Shown in pieces: positions 10,163-19,248 of a DNA stretch of 64,000 bases. Both the position numbers and the translations under genes were made by a program. The notes under the pieces are model-generated. The model was given only the letters and a program-made list of their open reading frames with translations, did no database searches and was not told the origin of the DNA. Positions within the stretch are counted from its first letter, which is position 1; each line of letters starts with the position of its first letter. Origin of the DNA: Cycloclasticus sp. (GTDB lineage: Bacteria > Pseudomonadota > Gammaproteobacteria > Methylococcales > Cycloclasticaceae). The stretch spans positions 1,981,144 to 2,045,143 of the forward strand of contig JBFLJU010000001.1 in assembly GCA_040743155.1 (NCBI GenBank), given 5' to 3'.

Positions 10163-10740
10163 TGCCTAGGGATTATAAAAATCGCGTCAACGGCAATAAC
10201 ACACGCAAAAAAAAGAAACCCATCCCCGGTTACTGGTGGCTCCTAACTGGCTTACTGATTGGTGGCTTTATCATGTTTTTGTCTGATCTAGAGGACACCG
10301 AAAACACGTCAATCGCTCATACCAAAAAGCCAAGCATGCAACACGATGTACGTGATGTTAAGAAGCCCACACAGAACGTGGCAAAACCAATTGAAAGCAA
10401 CAAACCACGTTTTGACTTTTACCAAATATTGCCCGACATGGAAATTGTTATTCCAGAACATGAAATTGAAGAAAGGCGTCGCCTAGAAGGCACGGGGAAA
10501 AGCCGGCCTGGGACCTTCATTATTCAAATAGGTTCGTTTAGAAAAGCCCGTCAAGCCGACACATTAAAAGCTCGCATCGCCCTGCTTGGTATTGAATCTG
10601 TTGTTCAAACCGTCAACCAAAGCGGCAGCATTTGGCACCGCGTAAAATCGGGCCCATACACATCATTTAGGCAAGTTGATAAAATCCAAAATCGCCTGCA
10701 TCACAATAATATAGACAGCATCGCTATCAAGCTAAAATAG
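10162..10740 (+). CDS. SPOR-domain cell-division protein (FtsN-like)
   Basis: This 192-residue membrane protein is probably a septal peptidoglycan-binding division factor. A basic cytoplasmic tail (NNTRKKKKPIPG) precedes one membrane helix at about residues 24-41, then a low-complexity linker and a C-terminal SPOR domain (about 112-190; FIIQIGSFRKARQADTLKARI and WHRVKSGPYTS). SPOR domains bind denuded glycan strands at the division site. The GTG start overlaps the argS stop by one base. The argS-SPOR pairing is common in gammaproteobacteria, where the second gene is often annotated ftsN. Sequence identity to FtsN proper is not shown. Confidence 0.85.
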   Translation: MPRDYKNRVNGNNTRKKKKPIPGYWWLLTGLLIGGFIMFLSDLEDTENTSIAHTKKPSMQHDVRDVKKPTQNVAKPIESNKPRFDFYQILPDMEIVIPEHEIEERRRLEGTGKSRPGTFIIQIGSFRKARQADTLKARIALLGIESVVQTVNQSGSIWHRVKSGPYTSFRQVDKIQNRLHHNNIDSIAIKLK

Positions 10741-10781
10741 CTGCGTGTTCTGGCCGGTGATCTATATAAAAACTCATCGCC

Positions 10782-11864
10782 ATGATCATTAAAACCATCT
10801 TTTATCGACTCTTAATCTCTCTAAGCCTGTTGCTGGCAGGCGTATTCGCCGCTGTTTGGTTTAGCGCCTTTCACCCGGCCCCCATCCAGCAAGAAAAGAT
10901 ACATTGCGCCCAGAACGCACCGATCTTATCCGCCGGACAATCCATCAAACTGTACAATCAAAATGTACAATTTATGGCTGGAAAAAACTACGTTTTCTTC
11001 TACGACCTGCCTAATAGCGCAGGACCTGATGAACGGCCATCAAGCACTGATATAACAAAAACCCTCCACGGTTTAGCTAGGCTAATCAAGCAACAAGACC
11101 CAGACATTATTTTATTACAAGAAGTTGATGACGGCGCTAAACGCACTGATCACACAGACCAACTAGCACAGTTGCTGTCACTGCTGCCAAACGACTACGC
11201 ATGCCACGCCAGCAGCTTTTATTGGCAGGGCGCTTATGTGCCTCACCCGCGCATTATGGGAGCCGTGGGCACAAAGCTGAGCATCATTTCAAAATACAAA
11301 ATAACAGCGGCCACCCGTGTTCAACTCAGCTTGATACCGCAAGACCCCATCAGCCAATTATTTAATTTCAAACGCGCATTACTCGACGTTCGCCTGCCAA
11401 TTAAAGGCGCACATGAACTGGCCATTTTAACCACCCACCTATCGGCCTTTTCTCAAGGTACCGACACACTTAAACAACAAATCAAACAAATTGACCAGCG
11501 CTTAAGCTCTCTCAACGCCTCCCAAACACCTTGGATTATCGGTGGCGATTTCAATTTATTACCGCCCGACACGTACTCGCTACTAGCAACAGAACAACGC
11601 CGTGGTTACGAAACAACCTCAGCCATTAACGCGCTGTATAAAAAATACCCTGCTATACCCAGCTATAAACAGATCCAGTCGCTACAGCGCCCTTCATGGT
11701 TTAGCTATATCCCAAATGATCCTCGCGTTGCCAATGCTGACCGCACCATTGATTATTATTTTCATAGTCCGCGCTTGAATTTACGACACGCCTTTGTTGA
11801 AAATCAACTATCTACAAAATTAAGCGACCATTTACCGCTCATTGCCACTTTCTCATTACCGTAG
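10782..11864 (+). CDS. Membrane-anchored endonuclease/exonuclease/phosphatase-family hydrolase (paralogue 1)
   Basis: This 360-residue protein has an N-terminal signal-anchor (residues 8-28) and an EEP (DNase I/sphingomyelinase-like) metal-dependent phosphodiesterase domain. Catalytic features are present: E114 in ILLQEVDD, H219 in TTHL, GDFN at 255-258 and the terminal SDH at 348-350. The fold hydrolyses phosphodiesters of nucleic acids, phospholipids or phosphoinositides. An extracytoplasmic, membrane-facing substrate is inferred from the anchor. A close paralogue lies at 20532-21587, sharing blocks such as NVQFMAGK and IGGDFNLLPP. The gene stands alone behind the SPOR gene. The exact substrate is unknown. 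Confidence 0.85.
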   Translation: MIIKTIFYRLLISLSLLLAGVFAAVWFSAFHPAPIQQEKIHCAQNAPILSAGQSIKLYNQNVQFMAGKNYVFFYDLPNSAGPDERPSSTDITKTLHGLARLIKQQDPDIILLQEVDDGAKRTDHTDQLAQLLSLLPNDYACHASSFYWQGAYVPHPRIMGAVGTKLSIISKYKITAATRVQLSLIPQDPISQLFNFKRALLDVRLPIKGAHELAILTTHLSAFSQGTDTLKQQIKQIDQRLSSLNASQTPWIIGGDFNLLPPDTYSLLATEQRRGYETTSAINALYKKYPAIPSYKQIQSLQRPSWFSYIPNDPRVANADRTIDYYFHSPRLNLRHAFVENQLSTKLSDHLPLIATFSLP

Positions 11865-12164
11865 GACACGAGCCACAACTTTTTATAATACCTTGACGGT
11901 CTGACATCACGTCGCTGGAGTGTTATTCACACAAAACTCAAGCACTGCGTTCTGGCGTTGATACCAAGCCGTCTTGTTATTAGTTATAACTATTTCTTTT
12001 TCTGCAGTGACGGCGCCTTTATGAGCAAGGAGCTAGCCATACTTATCAAATTGGCTAGCTTATTAGTTTCCCTAAAGTTTCATCCACTCCTGCCGTTAAT
12101 ACACAATGAAGAAGCTATAATAATTTCTGTGCACCAAATGGGTAGCCTCCCTTGAATTGATTAA
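11865..12164. other. 300-base intergenic region with hairpin and sigma-28-like promoter
   Basis: This gap holds a 9-bp perfect inverted repeat, AGCTAGCCA (12031-12039) and TGGCTAGCT (12052-12060), with a 12-base loop and no T run. A FliA-type promoter for the chemoreceptor follows at 12073-12099. A 65-codon open frame at 11958-12155 has no ribosome site or family resemblance and is not called. Confidence 0.5.
12073..12099 (+). promoter_or_regulatory. Sigma-28 (FliA)-type promoter of the chemoreceptor gene
   Basis: TAAAGTTT (12073-12080), an 11-base spacer and GCCGTTAA (12092-12099) match the enterobacterial flagellar class III consensus TAAAGTTT-N11-GCCGATAA at 15 of 16 positions. The element lies 65 bases before the chemoreceptor start. 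This places the receptor in the flagellar/chemotaxis regulon. Confidence 0.75.
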
Positions 12165-14171
12165 ATGGATTTAATTTTCATGACGTTAAATAATTTCAGC
12201 ATTAAACAAAAACTCTCGTTCTTACAACTATTGCCTCTGATAGGGCTGCTATTATTCGCAGCAAACGGGATATTTGAAAAAGCCAACGTCTACCTTGAGA
12301 TGACCAAGGTTGAAGAATTATCAGTATTCGCCACCAAAGCAAGCTCCTTTGTTCACGAAGCACAAAAGGAAAGAGGTGCAACCGCTGTTTACCTTGGGAG
12401 TGTTGGCGAAAAGTATGGCTCGGAAGTCATCTCACAAAGAGCAAACACAGACGTTCCTCTCCTAGCACTCAATACTTTCTTGCAAGGTTTTAATGCATCT
12501 GAATATGGCGCCTCCTTTGAGAAAAGGCTAAATGACGTTATCGGTGATATTGCTAAACTCGACAATATTCGACGTCAAGTGATAAACCTGAAGGTTTCTA
12601 GTAGCGATGCAATCGGTTATTACACATCAACCAATGGAAAACTATTAAACCTAATCGGGGAAGTCTCCGCTTTGAGCACTAACAGCACTGTAAGCAATAT
12701 CAATACAGCCTATGTCAATTTACTCAAGGGTAAGGAACGTGCAGGTATCGAACGAGCCGTGTTGAGTAAAACTTTTTCAAGCGATGAAATGTCATCAAAA
12801 GACTATGAGAAATTCAGCCAACTAAACACCGAGCAGAATGTTTTCTTCGAAAGTTTTAAATCTATAGCGCCGCAATCTCAAATTGACCTTTTCCAGGAAA
12901 AGTTGACTTTTCCTGTGGTAGCTGAATTACAGCGAATGAGGGAGATTGTTTATAACAAAAAAACAGATGGGGGCTTTCAGACAGACGTTGACCACTGGTT
13001 TAGCACCGCTACGGCAAGAATCAATGACCTCAAAGAAATAGAAGATTCCACCGCATCAGGCTTACTTCAAGTTGCCCAAGATAGTGCCGATGAAGCAAAA
13101 AACACCCTGATTCTGTTTGCCTCGATCACGATTTTAATTGTAGTCGCATCTTTCTATTTCAGCTTTATTATTGGTCAAAATGTTACGGGGCCCATTAATC
13201 AATTGAAATCTGTTATGACTAATGTAGAAAAAGATTCTGACCTTTCCCTACGCGCAGATGTCGATGGCAATGATGAAATCGCGTATATGGGAGAAGCTTT
13301 CAATAAAATGCTCCAAACTTTTAGCACGCTGATCCAAAATATTACCCGTTCCAGTCAACAGTTAAGTACCTCTGCAAAAGAATTGTCTATCGTCAGCGAA
13401 GTGTCTATGCAAGCCATCATGCAACAATTGGCAGAAACAGAGGCAATGACAACTGCTTCAACACAGATGAGCTCTTCAAGCCAAGAAATTGCACTTAATG
13501 CAAATGAAGCATCCAGCGCAACGCATAACGCAAATGAGCAAGCTAATGCTGGCAACAGCCTAGTTCTTGATGCGACAAGCTCTATTAATAATCTAGTAGG
13601 TGAAATTGAACGAACAACCGCTATCATCCATGAGCTGGAAGAGGGATCAATTAATATTGGTAGTGTACTGGATGTCATTCGCAGTATTGCCGAACAAACG
13701 AACCTGCTAGCCCTAAATGCAGCCATTGAAGCCGCTCGCGCAGGTGAGCATGGTCGCGGGTTCGCCGTCGTTGCTGATGAAGTACGAAACCTTGCTAGCA
13801 GAACTCAGGAGTCCACAGAAGAAATACAAAGCATGATTGAAAAGCTACAGCAAGGTACATCTTCTGCTGTAAAAGCGATGGAGCAAGGCAGTCAGCAGGC
13901 GCAATCAAGCTCCGACCTTTCTAATCAAGCCACCAGTTCCATCAGCGACATCACTGTTGCCGTTTCACGAATTTCAAAAATGAATACTCAAGTTGCCAAT
14001 GCCGCAGAAGAACAACGCACGGTTACGGAGGAGATTAGCCGTAAAATCGCATCTGTTTCTACAATCTCACACCAAGCATCAGAAGCCGCTCAACAAAGCG
14101 CCTCAGGAAATTCTCAGCTAGCAAACTTAGCGGGTGAACTGAAAAACGCGGTAAGTATTTTTAAGACATAA
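12165..14171 (+). CDS. Methyl-accepting chemotaxis protein with NIT-type sensor domain
   Basis: This 668-residue transmembrane chemoreceptor has TM1 at about residues 20-36 and a periplasmic helical domain with the NIT signature ([18 protein letters not shown], residues 52-69). TM2 is at about 308-330, followed by a HAMP linker (331-385). The cytoplasmic signalling hairpin carries the invariant tip [19 protein letters not shown] and [19 protein letters not shown] domains are associated with nitrate/nitrite sensing in characterised members; here the ligand is inferred only from family. There is no C-terminal CheR-binding pentapeptide. A second in-frame ATG at 12180 is a possible start. It is expressed from the sigma-28-like promoter just upstream. 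Confidence 0.92.
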   Translation: MDLIFMTLNNFSIKQKLSFLQLLPLIGLLLFAANGIFEKANVYLEMTKVEELSVFATKASSFVHEAQKERGATAVYLGSVGEKYGSEVISQRANTDVPLLALNTFLQGFNASEYGASFEKRLNDVIGDIAKLDNIRRQVINLKVSSSDAIGYYTSTNGKLLNLIGEVSALSTNSTVSNINTAYVNLLKGKERAGIERAVLSKTFSSDEMSSKDYEKFSQLNTEQNVFFESFKSIAPQSQIDLFQEKLTFPVVAELQRMREIVYNKKTDGGFQTDVDHWFSTATARINDLKEIEDSTASGLLQVAQDSADEAKNTLILFASITILIVVASFYFSFIIGQNVTGPINQLKSVMTNVEKDSDLSLRADVDGNDEIAYMGEAFNKMLQTFSTLIQNITRSSQQLSTSAKELSIVSEVSMQAIMQQLAETEAMTTASTQMSSSSQEIALNANEASSATHNANEQANAGNSLVLDATSSINNLVGEIERTTAIIHELEEGSINIGSVLDVIRSIAEQTNLLALNAAIEAARAGEHGRGFAVVADEVRNLASRTQESTEEIQSMIEKLQQGTSSAVKAMEQGSQQAQSSSDLSNQATSSISDITVAVSRISKMNTQVANAAEEQRTVTEEISRKIASVSTISHQASEAAQQSASGNSQLANLAGELKNAVSIFKT

Positions 14172-14247
14172 ACTCGGCTCAACAAAATCAAGCGACCTGC
14201 CGTTTCCTTTGCCATTGGGCATCGGCTCCAGCTTTTTTATAATACAT

Positions 14248-15873
14248 TCACCGCTGATATAACTTTGCTGCCCCTTGACTTACTAGTAGGTCAGCAAACT
14301 CATCTATAGGCAGGGGTTTGCCGTAAAGATAGCCTTGACCCCAATCGCAGCCAACTGATTTTAAGAATTCCGCTTGCGCCTCTGTTTCCACGCACTCAGC
14401 TATTACTAACAAACCCAGCGCATGCCCCATCTCAATAATTGCTCTAATAATGGCTACATCATTTGCATCGGTAGTAACATCCCGAACAAAAGAACCATCA
14501 ATCTTTAACCAATCAACTTGGAAACGCTTTAAGTAAGCCAGTGATGAGTAGCCTGTTCCAAAATCATCAATTGCAAGCGCAATACCCTCTGATTTAAATG
14601 CATCAACCGTTCTTGCAACTTCATCGGGCTGGCCAATTAAGACACTTTCGGTTATCTCAATTTCTAGATGATATGGGCTACAGCCTGTTTCACTAAGAAT
14701 GTGTTTAACTGTAGCAACAATATCTGGTTGAGAGAACTGTATTGGGGAGAGGTTAACCGATACTCTTCCAGCAAGTAAGCCCATTTCAACCCATTTCTGT
14801 GTTTGTCGACAAGCCGTTCGTAAAACCCATTCACCCAATTCTAAAATAAAGCCAGTTTCCTCGGCTAGCCAAATAAACTCACTGGGCGGCACCAGGCCTC
14901 TTTCTCGGTGTTGCCAACGGATCAATGCTTCAGCACCTGAGATTTTATTATTTTTAAAATCAATCTGCGGCTGGTAATAGAGCTGAAACTCATTATTTTC
15001 CAATGCCTGACGCATTTGCGTTTCAAGGGAAAAGCGCGAGTGTGCCGATGTGGTTAAGTCGCGAGTGTAGAACTGATATTGGTTTTTCCCTTGTGATTTT
15101 GCAAGGTACATGGCGGCATCTGAGTTTTTTAGTAGCTCTACAGCATCACCCGCATCATTAGGGTAAATGCTAATGCCGACGCTAACGGTCAGGTAAATAG
15201 TTTCACCGTTTACGCTAAAGGGTTTTGACATCGCCCGCTGGATTTTTTCAGCTACAGCAGCGGTCAGCTCATCTATATCAATCGCTTCAAGTACGACGGC
15301 AAATTCATCCCCTCCTAACCTTGATAATGTGTCATCAGCGCGAACCGTTCCTTCGAGGCGTTGTGCCATTTTAACGAGTAGCTTATCCCCTGCTGGATGG
15401 CCAGCCGAATCGTTAATGTATTTAAAGCGATCTATATCTATAATTAATAAAGAAACCTTATGTTCTTCACGATCAGCCCTAGCGAGCGCATGTTTTAAGC
15501 GGTCATTAAATAAAAAGCGATTTGGCAGGTTTGTCAACGTATCAAAGTGAGCTAATTTTTCATAAGCTTTGACTCGTTCTTCAACCTTTAACTCAAGTAA
15601 GTCACGGTCTGTTGTTAATGTCTGATTTGATTTGCGGAGAATTTCGTTCTGTTGAGAGATAATATGTTTTTGCTTTTTAATTTCAGCAGTCATCGAGGCC
15701 AGCTGTTTTTTACTGCTGGTCATGTCGACAATAGTTTCAATCAACAGTTTTGATTTAACTTGGTGCTGATACGCTAGGCAGCGCATACGTAACGTTTTTT
15801 CCGTCAGGTTTTTATTAATATTCTGAACGTCAGAAACATGCTGGGCACCCGCCTTGACGATATCCTCGGTCAT
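14248..15873 (-). CDS. Bifunctional-type GGDEF-EAL c-di-GMP protein
   Basis: This 541-residue cytoplasmic protein has an N-terminal helical/coiled-coil segment (about 15-105), a GGDEF domain and an EAL domain. The diguanylate cyclase motif is intact (GGDEF at 187-191) and is preceded at the proper distance by an inhibitory I-site (RADD, 178-181). The phosphodiesterase has EAL at 315-317 and the loop DDFGTGYSSLAYLK. Both activities are therefore possible. It has no recognisable sensor domain of its own, only the coiled coil. The start overlaps the stop of the diiron MBL-fold gene by 4 bases, so that protein is the obvious input partner. Confidence 0.92.
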   Translation of the reverse strand: MTEDIVKAGAQHVSDVQNINKNLTEKTLRMRCLAYQHQVKSKLLIETIVDMTSSKKQLASMTAEIKKQKHIISQQNEILRKSNQTLTTDRDLLELKVEERVKAYEKLAHFDTLTNLPNRFLFNDRLKHALARADREEHKVSLLIIDIDRFKYINDSAGHPAGDKLLVKMAQRLEGTVRADDTLSRLGGDEFAVVLEAIDIDELTAAVAEKIQRAMSKPFSVNGETIYLTVSVGISIYPNDAGDAVELLKNSDAAMYLAKSQGKNQYQFYTRDLTTSAHSRFSLETQMRQALENNEFQLYYQPQIDFKNNKISGAEALIRWQHRERGLVPPSEFIWLAEETGFILELGEWVLRTACRQTQKWVEMGLLAGRVSVNLSPIQFSQPDIVATVKHILSETGCSPYHLEIEITESVLIGQPDEVARTVDAFKSEGIALAIDDFGTGYSSLAYLKRFQVDWLKIDGSFVRDVTTDANDVAIIRAIIEMGHALGLLVIAECVETEAQAEFLKSVGCDWGQGYLYGKPLPIDEFADLLVSQGAAKLYQR

Positions 15874-16616
15874 AAACTAGGTCCGTCATCCATCAGATCG
15901 ATGCCGCAAGGTAAGCGCTTCAAGTGATTGATTGCCTTCCCAACTTGCCCACCTTCAAGAACAGAACCATGTTGCGGAAGAATACGTTGAATATCCATCT
16001 TCTCAAAACCTTCCATGCAATGTTTTAAAATGCGGTTGCTTGGCATGTAGTGTTGATGAAATGGGTCCATAGGCGACAAATAATCACCTTCGGCGAATAA
16101 AGACCAATCTTGAGACAACGCCGCAAAAATATCGCTGGTAAAAAGACTTTTTGTAATCACGTCGTAAGTAACAATCGCACCTGGCGAGTGTAGATACGGT
16201 GTGGGAATAAACTGTAATTCACGACCACTGTTGAGTACCAACCGGTTGTCATGTTCATCGGTAATATACATTTCTGAGCGAAATCCTAAATGCCGAATTA
16301 ACCGCGCGGTGGATGAGTGCGCAACAATTTTTAGGTCGTTATGACCGATAACATCCTCAACTACCGCAAGGTTACCGCACACATCGGGGTCTTGGTGCTG
16401 CACTACGATGTAACTGATATCCTCAGGATTGACGATATCCATGACTTTGCGCATTACTACGGGAAAATGAGGCACCGATCCTGGGTCTATAAAAACAACC
16501 TCATCCCTATCTATTATTAAATAAGGGTTACAGTGTAAGTGCGCCTCTTCATCATAAAAACCTACCCAGTATATTTCACGGGTAACTGCAATCGCGTTGC
16601 TGTAAGTCACTTTCAT
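15870..16616 (-). CDS. Diiron metallo-beta-lactamase-fold protein, ODP/flavodiiron-like, lacking flavodoxin domain
   Basis: This 248-residue MBL-fold protein has the metal pattern of flavodiiron enzymes rather than zinc hydrolases: H74-x-D76-x-D78, H143, D162 and H216 (PQHG). The residue after D78 is Val where many members have His. Flavodiiron proteins reduce O2 or NO using an FMN domain, which is absent here. Stand-alone diiron members of this group (the ODP type) bind O2 and act as sensors. It is translationally coupled (4-base overlap) to the GGDEF-EAL gene, which suggests an oxygen or redox input to c-di-GMP turnover. The ribosome site AAGGA lies just before the ATG. The sensor role is inference; hydrolase activity cannot be excluded. 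Confidence 0.8.
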   Translation of the reverse strand: MKVTYSNAIAVTREIYWVGFYDEEAHLHCNPYLIIDRDEVVFIDPGSVPHFPVVMRKVMDIVNPEDISYIVVQHQDPDVCGNLAVVEDVIGHNDLKIVAHSSTARLIRHLGFRSEMYITDEHDNRLVLNSGRELQFIPTPYLHSPGAIVTYDVITKSLFTSDIFAALSQDWSLFAEGDYLSPMDPFHQHYMPSNRILKHCMEGFEKMDIQRILPQHGSVLEGGQVGKAINHLKRLPCGIDLMDDGPSL

Positions 16617-17023
16617 TTATTCATTCCTTAAACAAACTGTCGGTGAAAATATATTCCTTTGAGGTTAAATTAGCAGATTTATACCAGTTGAGCCAGTTAA
16701 AACAATTATGGTTGCCATAATTGTATTAGCCCATACCCAATAGTGCTGCCAAATTAGTTCATTTACTATTATTCGGACAAAAAGATACGGCGCTGCCTCC
16801 AAAGAACAGCGAGCACATGGTTGAAAAAACGATTAAAATAGGCAGTAAGACTAAACTGCTGTTTATAAATAGTAGTTGCTACGCAAACACATTGCTGGTC
16901 TTAGCTGATGCACCTTTATACCGTTCTTATCTTTAACGGTATCGAGCATCGGATTCAGCACATACGAAACAAGGCAGTCTTAGTTACTAGCTGTTTTGTC
17001 AACAAAACCAACAGGAACCGTAA
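16617..17023. other. 407-base divergent intergenic region with several dyads
   Basis: This is the region between the divergent diiron-sensor and rlmKL genes. A perfect 10-bp palindrome lies at 16702-16724. A 7-bp inverted repeat, TACCGTT (16919-16925) and AACGGTA (16935-16941), follows. A compact dyad, GTTTTGT-CA-ACAAAAC (16994-17009), sits just upstream of the rlmKL ribosome site. No gene is supported; the 61-codon open frame starting at 16908 is not protein-like. Confidence 0.45.
16702..16724. promoter_or_regulatory. Perfect 23-bp palindrome, probable operator
   Basis: ACAATTATGG, a 3-base centre (TTG) and CCATAATTGT form exact 10-bp arms. The site lies 86-108 bases before the start of the diiron-sensor/GGDEF-EAL operon. 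The short centre fits a dimeric repressor or activator site better than a terminator. The cognate regulator is unknown. Confidence 0.5.
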
Positions 17024-19231
17024 ATGTCACAAACCACCCGCTATTTCGCGACAACCGCTAAAGGCATGGAGCTTATCCTTGCTGATGAGCTAACGCACAT
17101 CGGCGCTCAACAAGTCAAACACGCTGCCGGTGGTGCTTACTTTGAAGGCGATATGGAAATGGCGTTGCGCGTGTGCCTGTGGTCAAGACTGGCTAACCGG
17201 GTGCTTATGCCGCTTGCAAAATATGCCGCTCAAACACCTGATCAACTATACGCGGGTAGCCTAAAAATAGACTGGTCAAAACACTTCGATGTGTCCAAAA
17301 CGTTTGCCATTGATGCCTCCATACGTCGGTCAAAAATAAACCACTCACGTTATGCCGAGCAAGTGGTAAAAGACGCTATCGTTGATCAATTTAAAGAAAA
17401 GACTGACGAGCGCCCTAACGTTCAACGCGAACAGCCTGACATACGCATTAATGCTTATATCAACGAAGATAAAGTAACACTGAGCTTAGATTTATCCGGT
17501 GATAGCTTGCATCGCCGACATTACCGCGCCGAATCGGTTGAAGCGCCACTGAAAGAAAACCTTGCTGCTGCGATTTTAATACGCGCTGGTTGGCCAAAAA
17601 TAGCCGCTGAAGGTGGCGCCTTATATGACCCAATGTGTGGCTCAGGCACCTTATTAACTGAAGCCGCGATGATGGCGGGTGATATCGCCCCCGGCCTGCT
17701 CCGCGACTATTACGGCTTTACCGCCTGGAAACAATTCAGCCCCGCTATTTGGCAACGGCTGATTAAGGAAGCCGAATACCGTCGCGAAAAAGGCTTGGAA
17801 AAAATCCCGCCCATTATGGGCTCCGATATCAGCATCAAACACGCCGGTATCGCTAAAGCAAATATCAAGGCCGCCAACCTCATCTGGCAAATAAAAGCCG
17901 TCAGCTTACCGCTGTCAAAAGTGGCGCCTGACGAATCATGGAAGCCCGGGTTATTTGTCGTCAATCCACCATACGGTGAACGACTCGGCGAAATTAAACA
18001 GCTGGAACCGTTGTATCAGGAAATAGGCAGCATCTTAAAAGCCCGCTTTAATGGCTGGCAAGCGTCTGTTTTTACCGGCAATACCGAGCTTGCGTTCAAC
18101 GTTTCTCTGAAATCGCACAAGTCATACCAACTATTTAACGGTGCTATCCCCTGTAAAGTATTTAACTTTTCAGTCACCCCAGAACGACATTTTGAAGGCC
18201 AGCACGCTAGCCAACAACAACACATCGGCGACAACTTAAAAAAAGCCTTACTGCCCAGTTCCGGCGAGTGGAGTGACGGCGCTACGATGCTAGCAAACCG
18301 GCTACGAAAAAATATTAAAAAGCTTAAATCTTGGGTTAAGAAAAATAACCTTCAGTGTTACCGCTTATACGATGCCGATTTACCTGAGTACGCCATCGCT
18401 ATCGATATTTACAATGGCGAAAAAAAGTGGATTCATGTACAGGAATATGAAGCTCCAAAAACCATCGATGAAAATAAGGCTATACAACGCTTACGTGACG
18501 CTTTAGCCGTTATGCCTGAGGTTCTCGACGTCCCTTCAAAACAAATATCGCTTAAAATTCGTCGCCGACAAAAAGGCAGCACGCAATACGAGAAACAAGG
18601 CACCGATGGCGGCTTCCATAAAATTCAAGAAGGCGAGGCGTTCTTTTTAGTTAATTTCAAAGACTATCTCGACACCGGTTTATTTTTAGACCACCGTCCC
18701 ATACGCCAATGGATCGGCGAAAACGCGAACGGTAAACAGTTCTTAAATCTTTTCGCTTACACCGGCGCGGCCACTGTGCACGCCGCTCTTGGTGGTGCCA
18801 CTACATCAACAACGGTGGACATGTCAAAAACCTATTTAGATTGGGCCAAAAATAATTTTGAACTCAATCAATTGAACTTAGACAAACACCAACTCATTCG
18901 AGCAAATTGCATGGAGTGGCTTGATAAAGCCATACTAGAACAACAAAAATATGAGTTGATTTTTATCGATCCACCCACTTTTTCAAATTCAAAACGAATG
19001 GAAAAGGTGTTTGATATTCAACGCGACCACGTTGAACTACTGAACAAAGCTGCCACCCTGTTGACGAAAAAAGGCACCTTGATATTCTCCACCAACTTTC
19101 GCAAATTTAAGTTAGATAAAAGCGCACTAACAACATTAGACATTCAAGACATTAGCAAACATACCATATCGAAAGACTTTGAACGTAACCCTAAAATACA
19201 TTACTGTTGGAAGCTGTCGATCAATACATAA
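17024..19231 (+). CDS. rlmL: Bifunctional 23S rRNA methyltransferase RlmKL (m2G2445/m7G2069)
   Basis: This 735-residue fusion enzyme modifies two guanines of helix 74 in 23S rRNA. The N-terminal THUMP RNA-binding domain (about 45-155) and the RlmL methyltransferase half carry the N2-guanine motif NPPYGERL (314-321). The C-terminal RlmK half has its SAM-binding region (FAYTGAATVHAAL) and DPPTFSNSKRM (649-659). The E. coli protein is 702 residues, so the length fits. AGGA precedes the ATG. The following TAXI gene starts 17 bases after the stop. Confidence 0.95.
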   Translation: MSQTTRYFATTAKGMELILADELTHIGAQQVKHAAGGAYFEGDMEMALRVCLWSRLANRVLMPLAKYAAQTPDQLYAGSLKIDWSKHFDVSKTFAIDASIRRSKINHSRYAEQVVKDAIVDQFKEKTDERPNVQREQPDIRINAYINEDKVTLSLDLSGDSLHRRHYRAESVEAPLKENLAAAILIRAGWPKIAAEGGALYDPMCGSGTLLTEAAMMAGDIAPGLLRDYYGFTAWKQFSPAIWQRLIKEAEYRREKGLEKIPPIMGSDISIKHAGIAKANIKAANLIWQIKAVSLPLSKVAPDESWKPGLFVVNPPYGERLGEIKQLEPLYQEIGSILKARFNGWQASVFTGNTELAFNVSLKSHKSYQLFNGAIPCKVFNFSVTPERHFEGQHASQQQHIGDNLKKALLPSSGEWSDGATMLANRLRKNIKKLKSWVKKNNLQCYRLYDADLPEYAIAIDIYNGEKKWIHVQEYEAPKTIDENKAIQRLRDALAVMPEVLDVPSKQISLKIRRRQKGSTQYEKQGTDGGFHKIQEGEAFFLVNFKDYLDTGLFLDHRPIRQWIGENANGKQFLNLFAYTGAATVHAALGGATTSTTVDMSKTYLDWAKNNFELNQLNLDKHQLIRANCMEWLDKAILEQQKYELIFIDPPTFSNSKRMEKVFDIQRDHVELLNKAATLLTKKGTLIFSTNFRKFKLDKSALTTLDIQDISKHTISKDFERNPKIHYCWKLSINT

Positions 19232-19248
19232 ACTCAAGGACGTGTTAA

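Noticed and set aside
11958-12155. 65-codon open frame before the NIT chemoreceptor
   Set aside because: No ribosome site, no family resemblance, and it overlaps the sigma-28-like promoter and a hairpin.
16908-17093. 61-codon frame before rlmKL
   Set aside because: Overlaps the rlmKL start in another frame and a dyad; no protein-like features.
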